A stretch of DNA of 6,593 nt from Saprospiraceae bacterium (lineage in GTDB: Bacteria; Bacteroidota; Bacteroidia; Chitinophagales; Saprospiraceae), in the NCBI GenBank assembly GCA_020628755.1, contig JAHDEQ010000081.1:11657-18249 (forward strand), in the 5' to 3' direction. Of the stretch, positions 1 to 6,065 are shown one piece after another. Position 1 is the first letter of the stretch. Every line of letters begins with the position of its first letter. A model generated the notes under the pieces. That model searched no databases. It had not been told where the DNA came from and saw nothing but the letters and a program-made list of their open reading frames with translations. The position numbers and the translations under genes were made by a program.

Positions 1-641
1 TGACCAATGGAGACTTCGAGCAATCCTTCGATATTGTCGTTGAAATATTTGAGGTTGTCGAGGTTGAGGTCGTGTCCTGCATTGATGCCAATTCCGACTT
101 TGTTGGCTTCTTGGGCAGCACGTACAAAAGGCGCAATGGCTTTGGCTGGGTCTGCATCAAACTGGTGTGCATAGTCGCCTGTGTAGAGTTCGATACGATC
201 GGCTCCTACTTTTTTTGCGCCTTCGACCATTTTTTCGATGGGGTCAACAAAGATAGAAACTCTTATCTTGGATGCTTGTAAACGAGCAATGGTTTCTGTT
301 AAAAAACTTTCGTGCTTTATGGTGTCCCAACCTGTATCGGAAGTGAGTTGGTCGGGCGAGTCAGGCACTAGGGTACATTGGTGTGGCGGATTCGCCAACA
401 CCAAATCAAGGAATTTTGGTGTGGGATTGCCTTCGATGTTAAATTCGGTTGTGGTAATTTCTTGAAGGAGTGGCACATCGCTATAGCGAATGTGGCGTTC
501 GTCTGGACGTGGATGAACAGTTATTCCTTCGCCTCCAAATTTTTCAATATCTCTAGCTACTTGCACCAAATCGGGCAAATTGCTTCCTCTTGAATTTCGT
601 AGCAGTGCTACTTTATTTACATTTACACTAAGTCGAGTCAT
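1..641 (-). CDS. pdxJ: Pyridoxine 5'-phosphate synthase PdxJ (3' end cut off by window edge)
   Basis: PdxJ condenses 1-deoxy-D-xylulose 5-phosphate with 3-amino-2-oxopropyl phosphate to form pyridoxine 5'-phosphate, the ring-closing step of DXP-dependent vitamin B6 synthesis in the cytosol. Translating the minus strand from the ATG at 641 gives 213 complete codons without a stop. The N-terminus MTRLSVNVNKVALLRNSRG and the block VHPRPDERHIRYSDV (from residue 42) are of the Bacteroidota PdxJ type. Residues matching known E. coli active-site positions are present: His43 (E. coli His45), Glu70 (Glu72) in FNIEG, and His190 (His193) in INAGHDL. The reading stops in VSIG, just before the last helix, so about 25-30 residues lie outside the window (E. 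coli PdxJ is about 243 aa). The start is fixed by homology; the leader is A-rich with no Shine-Dalgarno sequence. The gene diverges from the protease gene. Identification is very secure. Confidence 0.97.
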   Translation of the reverse strand, partial: MTRLSVNVNKVALLRNSRGSNLPDLVQVARDIEKFGGEGITVHPRPDERHIRYSDVPLLQEITTTEFNIEGNPTPKFLDLVLANPPHQCTLVPDSPDQLTSDTGWDTIKHESFLTETIARLQASKIRVSIFVDPIEKMVEGAKKVGADRIELYTGDYAHQFDADPAKAIAPFVRAAQEANKVGIGINAGHDLNLDNLKYFNDNIEGLLEVSIG

Positions 642-657
642 TTCTTTAGGTTTGTAC

Positions 658-689
658 GTGTTCGGGTGTTCACGTATTCACGTTGCGTA
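658..689. repeat. Imperfect 8-nt quasi-tandem repeat in the pdxJ leader
   Basis: On the plus strand the sequence reads as consecutive 8-mers gtgttcgg, gtgttcac, gtattcac and gttgcgta. The second and third differ at one base, the first differs from the second at two, and the fourth is only loosely related. It lies 17-48 nt upstream of the pdxJ start, inside the inferred 5' leader. It could be a small regulator-binding array or chance; no family is recognised. Confidence 0.3.
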
Positions 690-729
690 TAGGACATGAA
701 CATCTGGATACGTCAACACAAGTTTGAAA

Positions 730-737
730 CAAAGGTA
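730..737 (-). promoter_or_regulatory. Candidate -7 element of the pdxJ promoter
   Basis: Read on the minus strand this is TACCTTTG, an exact match to the Bacteroidota -7 consensus TAnnTTTG, about 90 nt upstream of the pdxJ ATG. No TTG lies at the expected 19-21 nt upstream, so the -33 part is missing or degenerate. The match is seen in the sequence; its use as a promoter is inferred. Confidence 0.35.
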
Positions 738-757
738 CTATTGAATTTTGAAAAGGA

Positions 758-789
758 TTGGGTGGAATTGAAAAATTACGGTAATTTTA
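758..789 (+). promoter_or_regulatory. Candidate promoter of the CPBP protease gene
   Basis: TTG at 758-760, then 21 nt, then TAATTTTA at 782-789, which matches TAnnTTTG at all but the last base. Transcription would start near 796, leaving a leader of roughly 65 nt to the ATG at 863 or about 28 nt to the alternative ATG at 824. It is assigned by consensus only. Confidence 0.35.
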
Positions 790-862
790 CTTCACAACAA
801 GATAAATATTATCCTCTCGATTGATGCACAAACTGAAGTATGTGCTACTAAAAATAGAATTT

Positions 863-1786
863 ATGTCGTTAGAAAATCCTATGCCTCGAAGTTCGGTACA
901 CGAAGAAATGCATCCTGCGATGGTGTTAGTTATACTATTGTGTAGTATTGTTTTTTGTTTGATGATTGGTTCAGGCATCATGCTTTGGTTGGTCGCTTCC
1001 AATGGTTTGGCTTTTGATGATATTGCTGGAATGTTGACGGATAGCAGTACGACTAGCGATAGAAACTTATTTAGAAGTACAATTTTGATTCAGCACCTGA
1101 CGATGTTTGTCATTCCATCATTGGTTACTGCTTTTATTGTTTATAAATCGGATTGGGTTCGGCAACTATGGTTGGATAAATTGCCGAGTTTGGGTAATTG
1201 GGGTTTGGGTGCGCTTCTCATTTTTGCTGCTTTTCCTTTGGTACAATTTACTTATTGGCTCAATCAACAGTTGCCATTGCCCGATTGGGCATTGGCAATC
1301 GAGGCAGACACACAAGAAGCTATTATGCAAATGCTCAAAACGGATGCTTCTTATGAATTGATTTTTAATGTTTTTATCATTGCCGTCATTCCTGCTATTG
1401 GAGAAGAGTTGGTTTTTAGAGGTTTTTTGCAAAATAAATTGGGAGACTTGTTTAAAAATCAACACTTAGCAGTTTGGGTAGCTGCCATTATTTTTAGTGG
1501 ATTTCATATGCAATTTGAGGGTTTTATACCAAGAATGTTGTTGGGTGCTTTGTTGGGCTATTTGTTGGTTTGGACTAAGAATTTGTGGGTACCAATCATA
1601 GCTCATTTTATCAATAATGGTTTTCAGGTACTTGCCCAATTTTTGTATGCCGAAGAAATGTCGAGTATTGACTTGGAAGAAGTGGATCAAGTCAATATAC
1701 CACTGACATTGCTGTCAGTGGTATTGGTTGGTTTTTTGGGGCATCGCTTATGGCAAAGGAATAAACGTTTGGAAGAATCTATATAA
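863..1786 (+). CDS. CPBP (CAAX/Abi-type) intramembrane metalloprotease
   Basis: This is a 307-aa polytopic membrane protein of the CPBP family, the Rce1-like glutamate-type intramembrane proteases that also include bacteriocin-immunity Abi proteins. All three family motifs are visible: EELVFR at 181-186 (EExxxR), FSGFH at 211-215 (FxxxH) and HFINN at 248-252 (HxxxN). The likely catalytic and binding residues are therefore Glu181, Glu182, Arg186, His215, His248 and Asn252. About eight hydrophobic segments are seen, near 18-45, 75-95, 113-133, 166-180, 200-215, 223-240, 242-264 and 280-297, with a basic tail (RLWQRNKR). I chose the ATG at 863 because of its A-rich leader and typical N-terminus. 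An in-frame ATG at 824 (and TTG at 821) would add 13-14 residues and cannot be excluded. The substrate is unknown; these enzymes process prenylated proteins in eukaryotes, whereas bacterial members have diverse or unknown roles. It converges on the LRR gene with a 5-nt gap. The family call is secure, the role is not. Confidence 0.93.
   Translation: MSLENPMPRSSVHEEMHPAMVLVILLCSIVFCLMIGSGIMLWLVASNGLAFDDIAGMLTDSSTTSDRNLFRSTILIQHLTMFVIPSLVTAFIVYKSDWVRQLWLDKLPSLGNWGLGALLIFAAFPLVQFTYWLNQQLPLPDWALAIEADTQEAIMQMLKTDASYELIFNVFIIAVIPAIGEELVFRGFLQNKLGDLFKNQHLAVWVAAIIFSGFHMQFEGFIPRMLLGALLGYLLVWTKNLWVPIIAHFINNGFQVLAQFLYAEEMSSIDLEEVDQVNIPLTLLSVVLVGFLGHRLWQRNKRLEESI
1697..1737 (+). terminator. Terminator-like hairpin inside the 3' end of the protease gene
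   Basis: The arms 1697-1708 and 1713-1724 are a perfect 12-bp inverted repeat (ATACCACTGACA and its complement) around a 4-nt loop, TTGC. On the plus strand T6 follows at 1732-1737, seven nt beyond the stem. The hairpin starts about 90 nt before the stop codon and encodes the start of the last membrane segment (NIPLTLLSVVL). No other good terminator exists in the 5-nt gap to the convergent LRR gene, so it may act as a barrier at this junction, possibly from both sides. Ending transcription here would remove the stop codon, so a simple terminator role is awkward. The structure is certain, the function inferred. Confidence 0.4.
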
Positions 1787-1791
1787 AATTT

Positions 1792-3900
1792 TTATTGAAC
1801 TAAAAATCGCTTAGTTTTTCTTCTATTGTTACTACTAATTTCTATAAAATATACGCCTGCAATGTCAGGACTTGCTAGTTCATAAGTGTTATTTCCTAAA
1901 CTTCCTTTTTGCATTGTTTTGGTCAAACAGTGACCGAGCGTATTGTAAATGCTGATTTCAAAGTCAATGGCTTCTAAGGCATCGAATTGAATCGTAATGG
2001 TTTGATTAACACTTATTGGATTGGGAAATACCTGAATATCTTTGACGGCTAGAAGTTCCTTTGTAGAAACAATTGCTTGACAAGAGCAATCTTCTTGAAT
2101 AACTTCGTCTGTAGTCGAAACATCGCCATCGTCGCAGGAAGCACCAATTTGTGCTTCGCCAGCACACATTTTTTGAAAATCGCCCTCCCAGGGTAGCAGT
2201 GGATTGCCCGTAAAATTATAACCTTCTAATCCGTAAAAATATAGTCCATCTTCAAAGAAAGTCGTGTCTATATGATTTTCTACAAAGTCCATATCGCACC
2301 AGCCCATCAAGTCTTCTTCGTAACAGCTAGAAAGATTATTGTTTTGTAAAAAGATACGATTCAAGTTACCATTAGTCAGAAGGTTGGCAGGAATATGTCC
2401 TGTCAATTGATTGTCGTTCAAATAAAGAGAAGTCAGACCTGGTAGATTTTCCAAATCACTTGGTATTTCTCCTGTGAGTTGATTGTTGTTTAAAAATAAC
2501 CACGTTAGTCCTGCCGAATTGCCAAAACCTGTTGGGATTGTTCCCGACAGTTGATTTTCTTCGAGTTGTAAATAACGCAAATTCGTAAGGTCGGCCAATT
2601 CTTGAGGAATTGTCCCTGTAAGGTTATTTCGTTGGAGCGTAATAAATTGCAAGTTCTCCAAATTCCCAAGCGCATTAGGAATCAATCCAGTTAATTGATT
2701 TTCGTATAAACTAAGTGAAATTAAATTGGGGAGATTTCCATATTCTATAGGGATTGTTCCCGACAATTGATTGCCGCCTAGCCACAAACGCTCCAAATTT
2801 GACAGTTCACTATATTCAACAGGAAGTGTCCCTTCTAAAAGATTGTTGTTGATAGACAAGAGTGTTAGCTTGCTCAGGTTTTTAAGTTCAATTGGCAGGA
2901 GACCTGTCAATTGATTACGGCTAATAACAAGAGCTTCTAAATTTTCCAAATCACCTAATTCTAGAGGTATATTTCCTGTAAAAGCACAATCGCTCAATAA
3001 GAACAATGTCATGTTGGAAAAATTTCCATATTCAGTAGGTATAGTTCCTCCAAGATTTTCATTACCTCTCAAATCTAATATTTCTAGTGAAGTAATACCT
3101 CCCAAAGATGCAGGTAAAGTACCTTGTAGGTTGTTGCCTCTTAGGTCAGGAAATAGTTCATTACTTTTTAAGTCAATCTCTACGACACAGCAATTATCAT
3201 TTAGTGTGATTCCATACCAATTTCTGACGGGTTGCGTCAAGTCCCAGGGCGTAAACCAATTTGCGCCATCTGTAGCATTGTACAAATCAACCAAGGCCAA
3301 AGAATCGCTTTCAGAGCAAATATTGCAAAGTTCAATCTTATTGGACAACCAATCTGCCCCATCAGTACGTGTCAATATAGTTTGAGCAGCCTCTTCATAG
3401 TCATTTTGCCAAGTAAGCGTCAAGGTTGGACCATTAAAAACTTGCTCGGTTATCGTGTAAGTTTCGCCCCACTGACTAGCACCAATCATAGAAAGTGTAG
3501 CACAATCATTTTGAATAAATAAATCTCCATTCGGCAAACTTATTTGACTATCTGTACCATAACAGGCAAAATATGCTCCCATAGTTATGTCTTCATAACG
3601 AATCCCATTGTGATAAGAATACACTTTATAGGTTTCGTCCTCTTGTAACTCCCATTCTACCGTACCTTCCCAAGTATTTCCATCGCAAGGATCCCAAACA
3701 TTACCATCATCAAGACTAATCGTAGTTGTAACTACTGAAAACGCTCCTTGAAATTCGCCATAGCAATTACTGCTTAAAGTAGTCTTTGAATTATTGATTT
3801 CTAAAATGGATTTTTCTTCTAAATCAAATATTTGCTGTGCATAAATGATGTTTGTAAAAACTGTAAACAGTAAAAGTGCTGATAGTTTTAGTAGTTTCAT
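1792..3900 (-). CDS. Secreted leucine-rich-repeat protein with T9SS C-terminal sorting domain
   Basis: This 702-aa exported protein is probably secreted or surface-attached through the type IX system. In order, it has a signal peptide at 1-21 (cleavage likely after IIYA), then at about 44-188 a domain shared with the upstream gene, with cysteines 46, 72, 113 and 133 and the motif SQWGETYTIT. An LRR N-cap at about 195-240 (SLALVDLYNATDGANW) is followed by about 12 LRRs at 238-530 of the 24-residue type LxxLxLxxNxLTGxIPxEL. A Cys-rich linker with CDDG and EDCSC lies at about 575-610. A type A T9SS sorting domain at 620-702 has VFPNP, GVYFIEI and a basic end, KRFLVQ. LRR solenoids bind proteins or glycans; the ligand here is unknown. 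It lies 21 nt downstream of its paralogue and is probably co-transcribed. The leader is A-rich without a Shine-Dalgarno sequence. The architecture is secure, the biological role unknown. Confidence 0.93.
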   Translation of the reverse strand: MKLLKLSALLLFTVFTNIIYAQQIFDLEEKSILEINNSKTTLSSNCYGEFQGAFSVVTTTISLDDGNVWDPCDGNTWEGTVEWELQEDETYKVYSYHNGIRYEDITMGAYFACYGTDSQISLPNGDLFIQNDCATLSMIGASQWGETYTITEQVFNGPTLTLTWQNDYEEAAQTILTRTDGADWLSNKIELCNICSESDSLALVDLYNATDGANWFTPWDLTQPVRNWYGITLNDNCCVVEIDLKSNELFPDLRGNNLQGTLPASLGGITSLEILDLRGNENLGGTIPTEYGNFSNMTLFLLSDCAFTGNIPLELGDLENLEALVISRNQLTGLLPIELKNLSKLTLLSINNNLLEGTLPVEYSELSNLERLWLGGNQLSGTIPIEYGNLPNLISLSLYENQLTGLIPNALGNLENLQFITLQRNNLTGTIPQELADLTNLRYLQLEENQLSGTIPTGFGNSAGLTWLFLNNNQLTGEIPSDLENLPGLTSLYLNDNQLTGHIPANLLTNGNLNRIFLQNNNLSSCYEEDLMGWCDMDFVENHIDTTFFEDGLYFYGLEGYNFTGNPLLPWEGDFQKMCAGEAQIGASCDDGDVSTTDEVIQEDCSCQAIVSTKELLAVKDIQVFPNPISVNQTITIQFDALEAIDFEISIYNTLGHCLTKTMQKGSLGNNTYELASPDIAGVYFIEISSNNRRKTKRFLVQ
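2311..3189 (-). repeat. LRR coding array, about 12 units of 72 nt
   Basis: This stretch encodes residues about 238-530 of the secreted LRR protein. Most units are 24 codons long, and the repeated NQLTG-type core is visible at DNA level as recurring variants of 'cctgtcaattgatt' on the plus strand. The units have diverged from each other, so this is an old protein repeat rather than a recent tandem duplication. The first unit is irregular (DLKSNELFPDLRGNNLQG), carrying extra residues between two LxxN-like cores. One central unit lacks the usual N (LLSDCAFTG, about 301-309) and has a cysteine instead. Confidence 0.85.
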
Positions 3901-3921
3901 TTGTCTTTATTTTAAAAGGAT

Positions 3922-4701
3922 TTATTGAATAATTATTCGTTTGGTGATTTTGTTTTTTTGGTTTTTAATTTCCAAAAAATAGGTTCCTGCGGATAGTTCA
4001 AGCGTAGATAGGTGGAGCGATTGCTCCCCTATCGAACCTTTGTGATACATCTGTTGGTGCAAAGTTCCTCGCAAGTCATATACATTTATAGTAAAATTTT
4101 CTTGCGTTTTTTGATAAAATTGAACTTGAATGGCTTGATTTTTCAATACAGGATTAGGAAAAATATCTACATTTTCTAAGCTGGCTATTTGTTGACTGGC
4201 AACAGAAATACAGGGCGTAGAAAACCAATGCGTACCGTCTGTGCGAACCAGTTCGGTACGGGCAAATTCGCTATAGCTATTTTCCCAATCTAAAATCAAA
4301 AGTGAATCTTGAACGATTTGGTTAGTGATGGTATATTCTTCGCCCCATTGGCTCGTACCAATATATTGAATGGAATCACAATAATTTTTCAGCATAAGGT
4401 CTCCACCTGGAGGCGAAGCATGCTCCCCAATACAGTGAGCATAAAAGCCCATACCTGCATCTTCGTATATAGTGTCAGAAAGAACCGTAAATGTGCGATA
4501 GATTTCGTCTTCTTCTTGCTCCCAAATAATCGTACCTTCCCAATAACCACTAGCACAAAAACCATAGTCATCTATGTACGGATAGGGAATGGTCTTAGCC
4601 TGAAAAGTTCCTGCCAAATTACAATGGCAGTCTCTTTCTTGAGCAGAAACAGCAAAAAATGGAAGACAAAAAAAGGTAAGTAATAGTAATGTGTTTTTCA
4701 T
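3922..4701 (-). CDS. Secreted protein with four-Cys domain and T9SS sorting domain
   Basis: This is a 259-aa exported protein of unknown function. A signal peptide covers 1-20 (cleavage after AVSA). Residues about 27-160 match the N-terminal domain of the downstream LRR protein: from WEGT (54) to HWFS I count by hand roughly 45% identity, including WE.EEDE.Y, YED..MG.Y, GDL, SQWGE.YTIT and RTDG..W. Cys27, 49, 90 and 108 align with that protein's Cys46, 72, 113 and 133, which suggests two disulfides. Alternating hydrophobic stretches suggest a beta-rich fold. Residues about 176-259 form a type A T9SS sorting domain (IFPNP, GTYFLEI, end KRIIIQ). It is thus the LRR protein without its LRR block and linker. 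It is the first gene of a probable two-gene operon and has its own promoter candidate. I cannot name a domain family for residues 27-160. The gene is secure, the function unknown. Confidence 0.9.
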   Translation of the reverse strand: MKNTLLLLTFFCLPFFAVSAQERDCHCNLAGTFQAKTIPYPYIDDYGFCASGYWEGTIIWEQEEDEIYRTFTVLSDTIYEDAGMGFYAHCIGEHASPPGGDLMLKNYCDSIQYIGTSQWGEEYTITNQIVQDSLLILDWENSYSEFARTELVRTDGTHWFSTPCISVASQQIASLENVDIFPNPVLKNQAIQVQFYQKTQENFTINVYDLRGTLHQQMYHKGSIGEQSLHLSTLELSAGTYFLEIKNQKNKITKRIIIQ

Positions 4702-4735
4702 AACTCGATTTTTTAAGTGGGCACTTACATTATAT

Positions 4736-4755
4736 GTCTAAATGAAAATTTAGAC
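4736..4755. repeat. 8-bp perfect inverted repeat over the operon promoter
   Basis: GTCTAAAT (4736-4743) and ATTTAGAC (4748-4755) are exact complements around GAAA. The palindrome covers the whole candidate -7 element of the secreted-protein promoter, where an operator could block polymerase. No T-run follows on either strand, so a terminator is unlikely. The palindrome is certain; the operator role is inferred. Confidence 0.45.
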
Positions 4756-4775
4756 GTTCAAAATTGAGTTACAAA
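4745..4775 (-). promoter_or_regulatory. Candidate promoter of the secreted-protein operon
   Basis: On the minus strand TTTG (4775-4772) is followed after 19 nt by TAAATTTT (4752-4745), matching TAnnTTTG except at the last base. The start point would fall near 4738, giving a leader of about 37 nt to the ATG at 4701. The -7 element sits inside an 8-bp palindrome (4736-4755). It is assigned by consensus and position. Confidence 0.45.
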
Positions 4776-4829
4776 TTGGCTTTGTACATCTACAACGGCT
4801 TGATCCTTTAATACGCTTCTTGGAGTCTG

Positions 4830-5945
4830 TTATTTTTTTAAAATCCAACCATCTTCTTCTATCAAAAGTCGAGTTTCGGGAAAGTCAGTTTTGGTAAGTT
4901 CTATCAATTTCTTGGTGGCTCTTGCTTGGACATCCACTTTGGGGCCATGCGTTTTGCCTTGATAAATAGGTGTAATTTTTCCATGTACAAAACCTCCATA
5001 TTTATCAACGGTTACATTGACAATTGGAGCTATACCTGCTGGCCCACGCAGATTAAAGCGACCGTAAGTACAAAAATTTCCTAGACTATACATGATAAGA
5101 CGATTGTTGTACAATTCCATTGCACGGGTCACGTGAGGGCCATGCCCAAAAACAATATCTGCTCCTGCGTCTATGACTGCATGTGCAAAGTCATAGACAT
5201 TGCCTCGGTTTTCGCCGTAGTACATTTCTGTTTTACGGGTAACATTTTGATTTTTTTCGCCTTCGGCTCCTCCATGAAAAGAAACGATAACAATATCAGA
5301 TTGTGCTTCGAGGCGTTCTACAATTTGTTTGGCTCGGCTGATATTACGAATATCAACTGTGCCTGTATTGGGCGCAAAAGCACAAAAACCGTACTTGATA
5401 CCATTGCGTTCAAAAATAGTAGTCTCGTCAGTTCCTGCCAATCCTGCATAAGCAATTCCTGATTCGTCCAAAATACGTTTAGTAGTACTTCGGCCTTCGG
5501 CACCAAAATCGCCTGTATGGTTGTTGGCAATGCTGACTACATCAAAGCCCGCTTCTGTAAAATGATTGATGTAATTTTCGGGCGAGCGAAAAGCATAGCA
5601 AAGCGATGGATTAGAGCAGCGTTTGACATTGCCACCTTCATTGAGTAAAGTACCTTCGAGGTTGCCAAAAGTAACATCGGCATCTTGTAAAATAGGCAAT
5701 ACATCCTGCAAAAGATCTCGTCCGCCATTGGCTGGCAAATATGACTCGTTGGGATAGTTTGTACCCAACATCATATCGCCTACTCCTACAATACTGTAGA
5801 GTTCTATTTTGTTAGAATCTATAGGCGTTTTTGTTCCAATAGCTTTGCTATTGGATGGACTTTGAGCTGGCTTGTCCGTTTGGAAGGAACAAAAAATAAA
5901 ACAAAAACTTAGGGAAAAAAGAAAGAGCAATTTTTGAATATTCAT
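4830..5945 (-). CDS. CapA-family protein (PGA_cap metallophosphatase-like), exported
   Basis: This 371-aa protein belongs to the CapA/PGA_cap family, which has a calcineurin-like metallophosphatase fold and whose founding member takes part in poly-gamma-glutamate capsule production. Family motifs, numbered from the chosen start, are GVGDMMLG (Asp57), FGNLEG (94-98), ANNHTGDFG (His143), SFHGGAEGE (His224), GHGPHV (His268, His271) and SLGNF (Asn290). The first 20 residues are a short basic stretch then a hydrophobic segment, so it is exported or membrane-anchored. The cysteines there lack a good lipobox (Phe precedes both). The reading frame extends to an ATG at 6014, but a strong promoter candidate lies between 6014 and 5945, so I chose 5945. 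No capB or capC ligase genes are nearby, so capsule synthesis is not supported; stand-alone homologues are of unknown function. No clear terminator follows. Confidence 0.92.
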   Translation of the reverse strand: MNIQKLLFLFSLSFCFIFCSFQTDKPAQSPSNSKAIGTKTPIDSNKIELYSIVGVGDMMLGTNYPNESYLPANGGRDLLQDVLPILQDADVTFGNLEGTLLNEGGNVKRCSNPSLCYAFRSPENYINHFTEAGFDVVSIANNHTGDFGAEGRSTTKRILDESGIAYAGLAGTDETTIFERNGIKYGFCAFAPNTGTVDIRNISRAKQIVERLEAQSDIVIVSFHGGAEGEKNQNVTRKTEMYYGENRGNVYDFAHAVIDAGADIVFGHGPHVTRAMELYNNRLIMYSLGNFCTYGRFNLRGPAGIAPIVNVTVDKYGGFVHGKITPIYQGKTHGPKVDVQARATKKLIELTKTDFPETRLLIEEDGWILKK

Positions 5946-5971
5946 AACTTTAGTAACGAATTTAGAGTTAG

Positions 5972-6001
5972 CAAAATTACAAATAAAAAGCTCAAATTCA
6001 A
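5972..6001 (-). promoter_or_regulatory. Candidate promoter of the CapA-family gene
   Basis: On the minus strand TTG (6001-5999) is followed after exactly 19 nt by TAATTTTG (5979-5972), a full match to the Bacteroidota TTG-N19-TAnnTTTG pattern and the best promoter in the window. Transcription would start near 5965, about 20 nt before the ATG at 5945, which rules against the upstream ATG at 6014 for this transcript. The TTG is the tip of the adjacent 16-bp inverted repeat. Confidence 0.6.
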
Positions 6002-6052
6002 GTATCAAGTTCAAGTCTAACTACAAATAAGTCGTTTTGAACTTGATACTTG
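5999..6052. repeat. 16-bp perfect inverted repeat upstream of the CapA-family gene
   Basis: The arms 5999-6014 (CAAGTATCAAGTTCAA) and 6037-6052 are exact complements separated by 22 nt. The hexamer TCAAGT occurs three times in the left arm region (5998-6003, 6005-6010, 6011-6016) and once inverted in the right arm (6041-6046), with a further 5/6 match at 6048-6053. The repeat begins 14 nt after the VOC gene's stop codon and ends at the -33 TTG of the next promoter. It could be a terminator for the VOC gene (T-rich stretch CTTTTTATTTG about 10 nt further on), an operator, or a remnant of a small mobile repeat. Confidence 0.6.
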
Positions 6053-6065
6053 TGTTTGTACCCAA

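Noticed and set aside
378..404. Hairpin with 11 bp and a single bulge inside pdxJ (loop GATT)
   Set aside because: It lies in a coding stretch (LVLANPPHQ) with no T-run and a bulge, so codon coincidence is the simpler reading.
821..862. Extended start (TTG 821 or ATG 824) of the protease gene
   Set aside because: The in-frame ATG at 863 has a better A-rich leader and N-terminus, though the longer form remains possible.
863..1786. Protease as a bacteriocin-immunity or defence gene
   Set aside because: CPBP proteins are widespread, and no bacteriocin, toxin or defence gene lies beside it here.
1798..1820. AACTAA/TTAGTT stem followed by a short T-run just after the protease stop codon
   Set aside because: Only 6 AT-rich pairs with a 7-nt loop and four T's; too weak to call a terminator.
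3011..3522. Plus-strand open frames opposite the LRR gene (also those at 4309-4683 and 5133-5462)
   Set aside because: They lie antisense to well-supported genes, show no recognisable motifs, and look like shadows.
3981..4039. Nested imperfect inverted repeats (GATAGG/CCTATC with GGAGC/GCTCC, flanked by AGGTTC/GAACCT) in the sorting-domain coding part of the 259-aa protein
   Set aside because: The stem is bulged, the outer arms are separated by about 20 unpaired bases on one side, and the region is constrained by a conserved protein domain.
5946..6014. N-terminal extension of the CapA-family protein from the ATG at 6014
   Set aside because: A full-consensus promoter lies inside this stretch, and the signal-peptide-like N-terminus begins at 5945.
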